Source: Polytrichum commune
Lineage: Eukaryota; Streptophyta; Polytrichopsida; Polytrichales; Polytrichaceae
Assembly (NCBI GenBank): GCA_950295325.1
Contig: OX485803.1
Location: forward strand, 60,031,554-60,095,553
Reading direction: 5' to 3'
DNA length: 64,000 bases
The translations under genes were made by a program, and so were the position numbers. Below are positions 23,857-36,329 of this stretch, in pieces (the stretch's first letter is position 1; the number at the start of each line of letters is the position of its first letter). The notes below the pieces were generated by a model. That model had not been told where the DNA came from, did not search any database, and saw only the letters and a list, made by a program, of their open reading frames with translations.

Positions 23857-26199
23857 TTTCGGTTTTCACCTTCCTAGCAGAGGAGTATACGTAAACTTCA
23901 TGAAGCCCTGGCTGGGGCGAACCAACCCGTATACTTGTTCCTTGGAGGCAAGGGTTTAGACATCCAATGGATCCCTAGCCATAACAAACTCACAACCAAC
24001 CAGCACGTCGAGTTCATACAAACACTCCAGTCACAATAAACAAGCGATTTTCACTCTGCTTATTCCAACCCACTCGGATAAATAAATCGAAAAGACAACA
24101 TTGGTGTTGTTATACTACATCGACATGAAAAGCAACCCGCCCATTCTTCCTTATCTTGATCATATTTTAGGGTTCCAACTTCAAGATAGGGTTCCTTCCT
24201 CCTTCCTTTCGGAGGGCGGGCGGTCAATTTAGACTCCATGCTTTTGGGCTTTTTGCACACATCCCGTTGTCCTAGTCAAAGGTAAAGTTATTGTGCGTTT
24301 CGGCCTCGGAGACTCCCAAACTCCATAGTAACTCAAGAGTTCTTATTTATATATCTTAATAGCTTCCCGGACGTTTTTTTAAAGTGGCAGTAGTGGTGAC
24401 GCTAGAAGACAACAAAATGATGGATTGCACAGTTCAGCAGCTGTACTAGAAGGTACTCCCCCAAAATTTAAAGAGCCCCCAAAAGAGCTCGCGTCAAAAC
24501 GGTACTTCATGTCATAACGAACAAACTTTTTCCCCGGCTCGAAAAACGGTTGCCGGTGCAACTCCGACGCGCCTAATTCCAATCACAACCATAATGCGGA
24601 CACCTATGTTTTGGTGGTATGTGAGAGTAGGTGTGGATCTAAGAACGGACACCAAAAAACACATGTGTTTGTAAGAGATTTGGACGACATGCACAAATGG
24701 TAACCATTTTAGGGTCACTGCATTGGTTATCCCGATGAGTGCATGTGGGTACTAATTCCTTCAACACGACCTATTTTGCCAAGCCTTCGAAGTAGTGAGG
24801 GCTAAAATTTTCACCGAGTGATATTGAAATTCATGAATACATGCTCATTTACCATGTTCCAAGAAAATTGATGCGTGATCTGTGGTGTTTGTAGACTGAT
24901 AGGGACAAAAAAAATTATATGCAAACACATAAATAGTGCCAATACTCTCAGTGATTAGTGTTGCCATGCCTAGTATTTTTTAAGTGAATAGTGCCGAGAA
25001 GAGCAATGCATCCTGAATCTTTTGATGGCACTAGTTTCATAGAGTAGATATATTTAGTATCACCTTCGCTAATTTCCCATACTCACTGTTAGCCCCCCCC
25101 CCTCTCACTAATTGGGATGATCAGTGTAGTGAACATGATTGATATGGCCACTTGATGAGCACGGGAATCTTCGATTTGACAATGAATACGATATTCATAC
25201 GAGTTCCAAAAATTGTGGGGTAAATGGCTTCGGACATTTGCTTATCATCTCGCTTGAATTGCTCGTTTCATGTCATATAAAAAGCGGTTGCATAGAGTAT
25301 AGTATCCAAATAACACACGTCTACCTTTAGATATGTGGACCTTATCATGTTGGTTACACTTCTTAAATGGAAACCTACCTTTGACTGGCATATGGCAACA
25401 TATGTAGTCCAAAGTGGACACCAAGAAAGACATGTGTCATAATGAGATTGGACGATGTGTGTAATGGTTGATCAGTCATTCTAGGCCCAGTTCTCAACAC
25501 AATCAGCAAGGCTTGTGCGATCACTCAAGTATTGAAGATCAAGAGGCGTAGTTTTAAATCTAAATGAAAATACTAAGAATGAAAGGCTTTTGATGCATAA
25601 ATCGTGTCAATATTGAAAGAATTTAAAAAAAAAAACTTAACCCTTACATCCATACTTACTTCCCATATGAGTGACCAACTCCTAATAAAATTTCCTGATC
25701 ATGGAGCTTTTGACTGGCTCGACTACAATGAATATGCTACCAACTTGTATGTCCTAGTCTCTAAAGCACACACCCCATGCAATTTTTTAATTATTTATTT
25801 ATTTTGGGTAAGCTGAAATTTAAGTAAAGTTGGACCAAGGCAGAACAAAAAATAACAAAGTTTTTTTTTTCCTTTTTTTTCTTTTTTTTCTTTTGTTTAA
25901 ATTTTTTGAGACAGAAGGCCAACTGAGCCAACGCCAAATGAAATAACAACGTGTTGAATCAGGTGAAAGCATCCTTCAATATAGTTGTGTGGTAGGATCT
26001 TATAATAGAATATGCATAGATGATCATGATAATATGACAACAATTTTTTTGATTATATCACATCATTCATCAATTGAATTTATGTAGTTGACATAAAAAT
26101 AATGTATTGATTTTTGTTCTATCATATTTTAACATCAAAACAATCACTAAGGATTCACATATCTCTCATGAAATTCAAACATATTGAAAGGATATTGAC
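19881..26199. other. No gene seen; degenerate repeats
   Basis: Related segments recur at about 21675 and 22275 ('actcaaatatagg' ... 'cacataaga.cca'). A 'ggcatatggcaa..tgtagt' piece is shared by 7507 and 25389, and 'acaccaa.aaa.acatgtg' by 24650 and 25420. The poly(A) run is at 23821. No domain was recognised in any frame. Confidence 0.5.
23821..23853. repeat. Poly(A) run, 33 A
   Basis: A pure A run. No recognisable retroposed gene upstream on the plus strand. Confidence 0.95.
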
Positions 26200-28060
26200 T
26201 AGACCTGTTGGTAGACAAGGGGGGGACAATGGATGTTTCTAAATCCACTTGAGTGTTGGGAGGACATGTTGCAGTTATGGGAGTATTTGCAAGAGGTTGA
26301 GTTGTTGTGGATGAGATCTTACCTCTTCACTTCCTTTTGCTAGTTTGAGATGAGACAACTTGGGATTCAACTGGAACGTCCTCAACATCAAGCACGTTGT
26401 TAATGGCCTTGTATTTGAGAAGAGGATAAAAATAAAAATAAAAATAAAGAAAACCAACAAGGCAATCCAAAAGGACAATACCAACCAAGGACAAGCTTGA
26501 AGTATGTTTCATTGTCAAGCACATGTTTGGGCCCTAGAATAGATGCACAATTTGTGAGACCTCTCAATCTAAGCATTGAAAAATGTTGGCAAATGTTAAG
26601 GGTCAATGGCGTTTATCACGTGCAACTACCTATGTACATATCTACAAGCAATGGATTGGCATCATTAGTGAAAGGATGTTAATACACAAAGAACAAATGG
26701 TAAAAAAATAAATATAACATAACGCACAATAGGTTGAACCCACATGTACAACATGCATTTGATAGTAATACTCCCAAATTTGAAACTTCAAAGTTTAGAC
26801 CTTTGGTATAAGGGTGTTCAACATGAATGAAAGATTTTATGCTTTATCCCAAAGTAAATCACGTCATTTCTCCACATACGGACCTGGTTGAAGAACATCA
26901 TGTACGCTCTTTATAGACTCTTCTTAATATCTTCAAATTCATTGATTGTTGTTTCTTCCAGCTGCCAATTCAAAACATGACTTGAATGAATTATGTAAGA
27001 TAGATAGGTTCCAATAATAACATAAGAAAAACAATATAATTCACAAAATATAAATTGATTATACCTAAACCTATAGCGAAAACTGAATGAGAAAATACTC
27101 AAGAGGTTCCTCCTCCACATTTGGTGGCGGAATATAAATTGGAGACCACGGAATTAGACTTGAATTCCACCACTTCAATTATTGCACCTTGAACTCTACA
27201 TGAACTGCAAAAGTTACAAATTTTTGGAGCTTCTCCAACAACATTTCCGGCTTCATATTTATACTCCAATATATATTTACCTAAATAACTAACCATTGAA
27301 ATTAATCACAATGCAATTACATCAACAAAATTGATATAAATAATATCATAATATAAACTTACCTCACTTTGAAACTCATCGCCATGTGTGGGATCTGCAA
27401 CGGAGATTAGCTTCTCAAATTCCTTTATGCATATGTAGTGGATGGCCTTTGCCTTGGCATCGCCGCTAGCCTCCATCAAATTTGTTGGTGTATACTCGTC
27501 TGCAACAATATTTTCATTGTAGAATCAAATGGCCTCATCAATTGTTGCAACACCATCACGCTACAACCCCAAACCAAATTTCAATAACAAAAAGATATAG
27601 AATGCCTACAACCAATTAATACACACATATGGGCAATGTTGGATATTACACGTTCTCTCTTTGTCGACTTGCGAATGACATACCAATTTGAGTTTGGACA
27701 TGCAATATAAATTGACTAACAAGGACAAATTGTAGAACATGGTTGCATCCGATTGATTGAAAGACATAGATTTACCTACCAATGTCATGCATGACATCCA
27801 ATAGCACACCAACTCAACTAGAAGGATTGAAGCATATATAATACAAAGATATGCCATTCCGGCATCAAAACAAAGCAATTTCTCAACATCATTAGCATGT
27901 TACCCATGCACACTCCAAGTGCCTTGAGTTCATTTGTGACATTGGATTGGTTACCTTCATTATCCATCAATGAAACATAGAGAATTCTATCACCCTCCCT
28001 AAATTTATAAAAAAATTATTCTTTAGCAACCAAGGCATCCACGTCAATCATGTCCTATGA
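26200..28060 (-). pseudogene. Unrecognised multi-exon gene remnant
   Basis: Minus strand. An ATG at 28051 opens a frame with one early TAA (codon 12), then protein-like sequence (FREGDRILYVSLMDNEGNQS) to about 27817. A clear exon-like block at 27560-27363 has an acceptor ending TTGTAG and a perfect donor GAG/GTAAGT, encoding EYTPTNLMEASGDAKAKAI and FEKLISVADPTHGDEFQSE with a single in-frame TGA. Further pieces include a block at about 27290-27080 (PEMLLEKLQKF), MMFFNQVRMWRNDVIYFG near 26890, and a Ser/Thr/Pro-rich end near 26400-26200. I do not recognise the protein. It may be transposon-derived or a host gene. Stops in several blocks argue for a pseudogene. Confidence 0.4.
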
Positions 28061-28299
28061 CAACAAGATGCATGCAAACCAAAAAAAATCACGTCAGTGG
28101 CCGATAAATCCGACAATTTACTTGGGAATAAATTGATACGGTCAGCCCCTTGGTCAACAATCTAGTCAACTACTACAACGATTACTACTTTGTATTCGAC
28201 ACATTTATCGATTGCAAAAAGAAAAAGAAACAATTCCAAAAAAAAAATTGGGTTGTTAGAACTTGTTGACTACAGGATATGACAATCCATTTTTTAGAA

Positions 28300-28700
28300 T
28301 TTTGAAATTATTGGTTTAGCAATTGACTGCTCAAATTTGACTACTGCAGTCGACCAAGAGCAATCAACTAGCTTATTGACTGCTATTAATAATCAACTTC
28401 TAGGAAAAACCAAAAAATTTCCAAAAATCTCAAATGATAATGGACAGTTAGATATTGCATTTAACAAGATCTAATGATTGAGATTTTTTTGAAATGTTTT
28501 GGAATTTTAGATTTTGTTTTAAGACATTGACTACTCGTTGCAATCGACCCAAAAATGGTGTAGTAAAACAAATTACCACGTTAGTGGGGATTTCGCCCTT
28601 ACATGACGTGACGGCCAAGGGCCGTGTCATGTCCATATGCACAACTCTACTAGCAAATGAGCATCTACCTCCAAAATGAGACATATTATGGCCAAAAATT
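28300..28700 (+). repeat. Dispersed repeat, copy B (partner at 4200-4700)
   Basis: Contains the same landmarks as copy A. In copy B the tandem GATCCAAAA run is replaced by AT-rich sequence. Confidence 0.6.
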
Positions 28701-29352
28701 TCAAGCAACAAAGAGGGATTGAGAGCCTACATTTATTAATGGACCTCAAACGCATGCTTCCTATCACAAATTGAAATTAATCTTGTTAAGTTTGCTCATG
28801 CCCAAGGGATCCTCATCCAATGAATTTTCACAACCATCACCCATAGTTTTTGGGGAGGACACTTGCAGAGACACGATACAAGAATATGAGAAAACATATA
28901 TTCAAAAAAAAAATAAAAAAATAAAAATAAAAAAAAAATAAAAATAAAAAAATATATATATAATGTTTTTCTAACCAACAACTTACCTTCATATAATGAT
29001 GTCTTGTACCTCACCTCAAACCTCATCAAACAAATGACAATGATGTAGACAATGACCACATTAAAAAGAACACTTGGATTTTCCCAAGAGCATACATTTT
29101 CAAGCATACATTTCCAAGCCATGTAGATCCTTTAGCATTTCAAGGCATACAATGAAGGCCATTGAAGGGTCACACTGAAGGCCAATTGAAAATTGAAGAT
29201 CTGAAGGGCGGGATCAAAAAAATGTCATGGGCACGTCATTCCTCTAAGTATATATTGTAGTGCACATAATGAAGTCCCTTTAGGGGAACCTCATGGCCAT
29301 CTCAATCTTAGGAACACAGTTCCCAAAGCCAAAAAATAAAAAAATAAAAAAT
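28701..29352. other. No gene seen
   Basis: Contains an A/T-only stretch near 28903-28962. The ORF at 28796-29122 (minus) is low-complexity (Phe-rich) because of it. Confidence 0.5.
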
Positions 29353-29628
29353 CCCCCTTATGCTCATTTCGGCCAAGGTGAAAGCAGTAACAACCATTCG
29401 GGAAAAAATAAAAATGGACGGGGGTGGACAAAAACTTGCTTGAAATGAATGTCTTATACATGAGATACTCATTTCAAGATAAAAAAATCAATCCCCCATT
29501 GGGGCTCATTTTAGCTTGGGTGAAGGCAACGACAACCATTTGGGAAGGGGAAAAAACCTAATAGGGGATCAAAAGCTTGCTTGAAATGAGTATTTCATAT
29601 ACAAGATACTCATTTCACGGAGAGAAAA
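29353..29628 (+). repeat. Tandem duplication, period ~139 bp
   Basis: Two copies start near 29353 and 29492, sharing 'gctcattt', 'aacaaccatt', 'cttgcttgaaatga' and 'gatactcatttca'. They directly precede the diverged LTR copy. Confidence 0.8.
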
Positions 29629-29639
29629 AAATTAATCCC

Positions 29640-31090
29640 TTCTAATTTAGATTTTGGTTATAACAAAACCCAGTGAAACACTTAGGGAAGACTTAAAAGG
29701 TGATATTTATATTGTTTAGGTGTCTCAAATATGTTTATTAGGACTATCACATAATTATTTCATGTTATTTTAGCTTTTGTAGCTACAATTCATTTTTTTT
29801 ATCATAAAATTTTCAAATTCACTCAATTGTAGAACATGCATATGGTGACAATCACTCGTTCTTACACTATTTTCTTGGACAATAGTATGGCAATGAGTTC
29901 ATATCAATTGAACCAAGTGCAGTGGACAAGCATAGGCATAACCATCGACAATAGTCTTGTAATAAGTATCCCATTTTAGTCTCTTTACCAAAACCAAGGG
30001 CAATTTTGGTGTAGTCAATAGTCTTGTATTCATTAAATCATTTTAGTGTAACTTGAAATTGATATGTAGTCATCCTTCTAGGATATTCCAATTTTTGGTG
30101 ATTAAATCTTAATTCAATTACATTATTTGACAGTTGTCTTTTACTTGGTCTCGACTAGAGTGACCAAATGACAATTCAAATGTAACCATCAGCCAATACC
30201 ACAAAGCTCATTAAAGGTCCATAGTTTGATTCCTTCATTTAACCTTTAAGATTATGTCTATATAAGAATATATCTACATCATGGTAGATAGCCACCACCA
30301 AAAAACGCTCAAGGTTGTAATCTAATCCACACAAGTGAAATAATCATGTGAATCCCTATAATCATAATTATGCGCCAAGGTAATCTAAATATGAGTTTTT
30401 TTATATTACTTTGTATGACATACTATTGATTTATTTTATTTTTTAATATTTCATTATCAAATCACCATTCAGCTTTCACCCTCTTCTCAATTGAAACCAA
30501 GTAATTCCAGCCTCAATTCTACAACGACAATTACCCTTTGACACTCAACAATTCATATCCAACTTATTTCCATTACAAGCTCAAACACTAATAAATCAAT
30601 TAGACAATTGTCTCTCACCGACTTCAATTGTTTCTTCCTTCCAGTAGACATCAACCCTTCTTTCAAGTAGATATTCTTTCTTTCTCATCCTCGCTTATCA
30701 CATATAATTTAGGGTATGCAACTCCTATAGTCAATGAGTTGAATTCTCAGTTGTGGATTCAACACCCTCAATCAGTCACCCACATTCCCCACATACTATA
30801 AAGTTGGAAGCATAGACTCATCCACTTCAGCTATATTAAGATCTTGCATACATATTGCTTAATCAATCAAACCATGGACTTGCAATCATGTATTATATAA
30901 ACCTTAACATGCACACAAATCAAATAATTGGAGGGATGGCTTCTAAATTTATTTAATGATTAACCCTACAAGCAATGCACTTACCCAATGCTTCAAAATC
31001 AAAGATTTCATGCTCCTTGTCAAGAATTTACTACTACATTAGGTTTTCAAAATCAACATTTCCTCAACCAGACTATAGCATGGTAATTTA
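29640..31090 (+). mobile_element. Diverged second copy of the nested LTR family
   Basis: Shares landmarks in the same order and orientation with the LTR at 31568-33359: 'agggaagacttaaaaggtga' (29685 versus 31613), 'ggtgtct', 'aattatttca', 'gagttcat', 'acaagcataggca', 'atcgac.atagtctt', 'ccaagggca', and a terminal CAGACTATAGC near 31069. It is strongly diverged with unclear ends and no obvious target-site duplication. It lies directly before the copia pre-RT segment. Confidence 0.6.
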
Positions 31091-31562
31091 GTTTCAACAT
31101 AGACTTATAACACAAAGCAATATTTAATCTCTTGCTCATCTAGAGATCCAGACTCACTCAAAGACATTCGAATCACCTTTGGTGTATGATAATGAAGAAA
31201 TCGAAGAACGTGAGGACTAAGTGACAAATTACTATATTGCAAATCAAAAAGCAAAAGAAGGACCAACAAGATATGATGTTGACATAGAGAGACTTGGTGA
31301 ATAATGAAGATATTCCACAAGGAAGCGCCGACTGCTTATAAAGTGGTGGAAGAACCACACTTTGCCTCAACATGATGTAGAGCATGTAATTGTGGCATCT
31401 CTTGACGATCCTTTGAGTTTGTGTGAAGCCATGGTATCTGAAAATGCATAGAAGTGAGAGGCCAAGAGTACGACTCACCCATGACCAATGGAACGTAGGA
31501 ACTGACTATCCTTCCAAAGGATTGCAAGAGTGTAGGATACAAATGGGTGTCCTACACAAAGA

Positions 31563-31567
31563 GGGAT
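31563..31567. repeat. Target-site duplication GGGAT, left copy
   Basis: Five bases directly before the TG end of the nested LTR, identical to 33360-33364. Confidence 0.85.
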
Positions 31568-33359
31568 TGTAGTTAGCTTTTTGGATTAAAGACAAAACCA
31601 GGGAACAAATCAGGGAAGACTTAAAAGGTGACTTTTATCTCATCTAGGTGTCTTAGACAAGGTTCATTAGGAAAAACATAGAATTATTTCACTCCCTTTT
31701 AACTTAGAACTGACAATTATCTTAGGGGTAAGGGATAAAAACTCTAAAAACTCTCTTTGTCAGTACATACGAATGTGACAATCTCTCACCTCACACTAAG
31801 TCCCAGGCAATAGTCTGGCAGTGAGTTCATTTTAATTGGACCAGGTGCAATGCACAAGCATAGGCACAGCCATCGACTATAGTCTTTTCAAAAGTAACAT
31901 CATTGAGTCTTATTTGTCAAAGCCAAGGGCACTTTGATCTTTGCTATAGTCTTTAGTTCCACATTAACATAATTCACATCTGGTTATAGTCTTCAATGGA
32001 TTCTTAGTTCATTAGAAACCGCAATTACAACAAGGCCATAGACTGGAATTACATGAATTCGATTAATTACCAAGTCATGGTTACAAGAAAAGTTGGAATC
32101 ACTATCCTCTAGAATAGGAAACGTCCAGCCAGTGATTGTTTTGTCCTTTCGGCTTCCTCCAAAGCAACTGTCCAAGGCTATAGTCTTGCCACTAGGCCTT
32201 TCTATCTTCCATCATGACTATTGCCTTCTCAATATATTGAGTTCATTTATAATGGGGATCACAATCACACACACACACTCATTGGGGCTAGTACAGATTC
32301 CTTGATTTCATTTAATCATCTTATTAGCGTATACCCTCACTTTCTTTATTGATTTCACATTCTTACTCCAGTATAAGGAGGCTCTCATATTTACATCTGA
32401 TTATACCATGGCAATCATCTCTCATAAATCCTCTTAATATCCCAGATTATAGCCTTGTCCTAATTGGGTCTATCATGGTCTCTCAAGGAAATTCCCTCGT
32501 CAATCACAAGGTCTATAGTCTTCACTCCAAGTAATTGAGAATGAAATCTCATCATCCATTCCCACAGGAGGGTAATTTCTCAGACCGTGGCCTGAAGCTA
32601 TTATGAGGGATGATCTCATTTACTAATGCAGACAATTGCCTGTCCGTGTTTACTCCCTCTAAATCCTTGTATAATGATTAACCAGAATATAGCCTGATTA
32701 GGTAATTGTATCATGCACTTATGTCCTTTCAATTTGTCTTGTAATCACCTACGCTTACTGCACATGGCTATGGTCTGTCACTACTGTAGCAAAGTAAAAA
32801 TAGTTCCTACAAAGGTAACTCCTTCACTTTGCAATCCCTGCAAAGTGTACTGACATACAGTCTCAGACTATAACCTTGACACTCACTTAGAATTAGTCTT
32901 CCATCCCAATATCAAGACTATGGCCCGAACTTGCAAATGATATTCAATAGACACAACAAAAGGTCAAGATGAATCTTTCAAACTATCACAATCCAGGATT
33001 CACTCCTAGAGAGATGTTAACTTAGTATTAATAAACAATAATATCATAAAGACAATTGCTATACACATCAAAAGTGTATTCAAGTACAGACTCGCACAAG
33101 AGTTCTGAATGACTATGGAGTTCAATCTCTCTCCCAGAGATAACTGCCTTCTATCTTTCTTCCTCCTCCCTTTATACTTTGTGAGGAGTCCTCTTTAACC
33201 CTACATCCTTTCATATCAGACTATAGCCTTGGAAGTTATGCTTTTCGGAATATGAAGACTATAGCCTATTTACATGGACAGTATCTTAGGATTCCAGTGC
33301 AGATTTTACCCTTTTTTACACTGAATTCTAATTTTCATAAACTAAAAATTGCTATCACA
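31568..33359 (+). mobile_element. Solo LTR (1,792 bp) nested in copia reverse transcriptase
   Basis: It starts TGTAGTTAGC and ends GCTATCACA, so it has TG...CA termini. It is flanked on both sides by the 5-bp target-site duplication GGGAT (31563-31567 and 33360-33364). The interrupted copia frame is in phase on the two sides when the LTR and one GGGAT copy are disregarded. No internal retroelement domain is seen inside, so this is a solo LTR left after recombination, or a non-autonomous element. It contains many copies of a CTATAG-core motif. Confidence 0.85.
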
Positions 33360-33364
33360 GGGAT
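33360..33364. repeat. Target-site duplication GGGAT, right copy
   Basis: Five bases directly after the CA end of the nested LTR. Copia coding resumes within it (GAT codon). Confidence 0.85.
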
Positions 33365-34730
33365 GCATTAGACCAAATTGTTAGGCACAAAACAAGGTTA
33401 GTAGCAAAGGATATTTTTAAGTTACCAAAGTAGACTTCAATGAGCCATTGTCAAGTGCATTATCAATAGACACATATTTTCCACTGGAGCTGTCATGGAT
33501 TGGGAGATCCACCATATGGATATAAAGCAATATAATGAAGAGTTGGAAGTAGAGATCTATAAGGATCAATACGAGGTATTTGTAAAAGAAGTGAAGGAAT
33601 AATTGTGTACAAGCAATCACCGAGGACGTAGTATCACCGAATTGACCCGTTCTTTATCAATGAGAATTTCTTTAGGTGTCAAGTAGACCACTCATTTTAC
33701 ATTAAGCAAATAGGTGAATATTTGTTGGTGGTAATCATCTATATCGATGATTTGATCATTTTAGCAAGTGATGTTACCAACTTAAAGTGGCTCAAGTTGA
33801 AAGTTGAGAAGAAATTTGAAATGAGTGGTCTCAGAGAGTTGCAATATTGTTTCGGAGTGGAATTTGAGAAAAAATAGGGAATCTTGCAGCAACATTATGA
33901 GCCAAAGAAGGTACATTGAGAAGGTCCGCAAGCATTTCAACATGGAAAAATGCAAACTGGTTGTAACTCCATTCAATGTAAATTCCAAGTTGTTGAAACT
34001 TTTAGATGAGGAATTTGAGAATGTGCTAGGAGAAATGGAAGGCATTCCATACAAAACAACATTAGGATCACTCGTATATGTAATGGTGGATACACGGATT
34101 GATCTTGCATCTACAGTAATTATAGTGAGCCAATTCATATTTGGGGTTGGTCTACCATATTGGATAGTTGTAAAATGCATCATGAGTTATTTGAAGGATA
34201 CTTTAGACTTCAAATTATGTCTCAAATACAAAGGTATTGTCCTGAAAGGATTATGTGATTTCGATTGGACAAGATATGCATATAATCAGAGGTCCATCAT
34301 GATATATATGTTTTTTTGTCGGCATTGGAGTTATTTTGTGGAATTGCAAGAAACAATCAACCATTGAATAATCTACAACAAAGGTGGAGTACATGGCTAC
34401 TAGCCATTGCATGAATAAGGCTATTTGGCTTAGGCAACTTTTGGCAAATAGGGGATTTGTGCAAAAGGGAGCAACATCCAACATGTGTAACAATCAAAGA
34501 TGTATAGCGTTCACAAAGTATCCCACACACCATTTATGCACCAAACACATCGATGTACAACTTCATGTTATTTGAAAGAAATTGAAAAAATAATTAAATA
34601 TATGTTTGAAGTATTGTCCTACGACATACATTACTACAGACGTACCTATAAAAATACTTGCAAAGGATAGGCATCAAGGACTAACTAGGGCAATGGGCTT
34701 ACAAGCCTTTCACTACTTGCTAAGTGGGAA

Positions 34731-35095
34731 TGTTGAATATTGGAGTTGTATTAGATTGCTCCTAGTCATTGAATTGTAAAGGTTGGAGGTATACAATTGA
34801 ATAAGATTTAAATAAACTTATATGATTTTTGGGAAGTAGGATTTGAGATATCCCATATGGATTGTATTAATCAAGAAAAAAAAATGCAATAAAAGGCAAG
34901 GCAAGGAGTGCAACTGACCATCTCACTCCAAGCATTGTTCATATGCATTTGTGTGTGTGTGTGTGTGTGTGTGTTTCTTTAGTTTTATTGTGCTTTAATA
35001 GGCCCTTCACATCCCTTTGTCACATTTCCGTGTGCCACCAAATCCGATGACCACCCTACTTCGGGTTTGGAAAGACAGTATGTCGCAATCCAACA
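34731..35095 (+). mobile_element. Possible 3' LTR of the copia remnant
   Basis: Directly after the pol tail and a purine-rich 'aagtggga' comes TGTTGAATATTGGAG, a typical copia LTR start. A CAACA at 35091-35095 could pair with the TGTTG end, giving about 365 bp. It includes an A-rich/TATA-like stretch near 34880 and a GT microsatellite. No matching 5' LTR was found in the window, so the right end is a guess. Confidence 0.35.
34951..34974. repeat. (GT)n microsatellite
   Basis: Twelve GT units in a row inside the possible copia 3' LTR. Confidence 0.9.
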
Positions 35096-36329
35096 TCACC
35101 AACGGTGGATCACAAAAACAAATGGGAGAGCGTTAGTCTCGTGAACAATTTCTATGTGGTTGGAATCAGTATCTTTCGATATCCAAACTTTGGATTGATA
35201 ATTAATATCGTCTCTAAGGAGGATATCGCATACCGTGTCACAATTGGCAACATCCAACATTGCTTATGCTTAAATCCCACAAAAATTACCTTAAACTCTA
35301 GGAAAAAAAGGGTGCACTTCCGATAACTGTAACTAAATTAGAAGAGGTATGTTTTGGAATTTAATTTTGGCATATGTTTCATTATAGATTTGCTAATCAA
35401 CATGAGTTTTGTTGTGTAAATCTAATTGGTAGAAGTTGGAGAAAAAGGGAAACAAACCAAATATCACCCACATACCTTAAAAGAAAATCGCAAACCTAAA
35501 ACTCAAAGGCTTTGGGTTGCACATGGCATGATGTCAAGAGCCATCCTTGCTCATTATAAGTGCTTGAATTGCTACATCACCACTTGCATAACATTATTCG
35601 AATAGCATGTTATGTAGATGTATCAGACCCTACCAACCTAGGTTCCTTCCGCATTTAGACTGAATGTGGCCACTATTCAAGAACCATTCCCACTAATAAG
35701 GGTTCCCATTGAACAACATGCAGTATCCTAAATAATATTATGTGATGCAAGTGAGCCTTATGTAACATGATCGTAACCGAGATGGAGGACCCACACACAT
35801 CAAATATAGTTTTTAATATTATAGTCCTAGCATAAATCTCATTAATTTCCAAATCTACTAGAAATTTGGGAGTGACACATTTCAACCGGCAGCCATCTCC
35901 TGCTATAAGGTATGTGGGTGTTATTCGGTTCGTTTGCATGTTCTCAACTTCTACCAATTACATTTACATAACAAAATTTGTGTTGTGTTGAAAAAATAAA
36001 ATGCAAGGCCGCATTAGTAAAAATTATATTGAAATTTAGATTTCCTCTGATTCAGTTACGGTTATTAGAAGTGCAGTTCAGTGAAATAGGTCCTCCCAAT
36101 TGTGTTCATTATTGGATATGAAAGTAATTAATAAAATTTCAAAACGTAGTCCAATCTCCTTCAAACATGTGTCTTTATGACATGTCTCCTAAAATGTGGT
36201 ATTCTATTTTTAGACGCCACATTTAGATAATATAAGGTTTGCTAGATGCCAAAAATAAGAAGTGAATGTTTTGTCCGGAAACATTGCGCAGACATGTCAT
36301 TGCAGGTGTTCTTCGTTATGACACTAACT
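35096..36329. other. No gene seen
   Basis: AT-rich. A frame at 35673-35957 (minus) has no recognised domain. Confidence 0.5.

Larger units (their letters stand above)
31113..34740 (+). mobile_element. Degenerate Ty1-copia retrotransposon (pol: pre-RT, RT, RNase H), split by a nested solo LTR
   Basis: Plus-strand pol remnant. Before the insertion are a pre-RT segment and the start of reverse transcriptase (DDPLSLCEAMVSENA near 31410; VGYKWV near 31535). After the insertion the frame resumes with an IVRHK...RLVAKD-type motif (33374 on), then KQSPR, the catalytic YIDD at 33740-33751, KKFEMSGL and TTLGSLVYVM. The RNase H end carries ASHCMNKAIWLRQLLA (34395 on) and TKHIDVQ near 34546. The C-terminal tail (AKDRHQGLTRAMGLQAF) lies around 34660-34715. 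Frameshifts and stops (for example in the EFEKK region near 33876) make it non-coding. Gag, protease and most of integrase are not visible. Confidence 0.85.

Noticed and set aside
28903-28962. A/T-only stretch as a possible poly(A) tail
   Set aside because: Irregular AAAT/AAAAT pattern rather than a tail. No retroposed body identified.
31173-31478. 101-codon minus-strand ORF
   Set aside because: Opposite strand to the copia pol remnant, whose protein-like motifs are on the plus strand.
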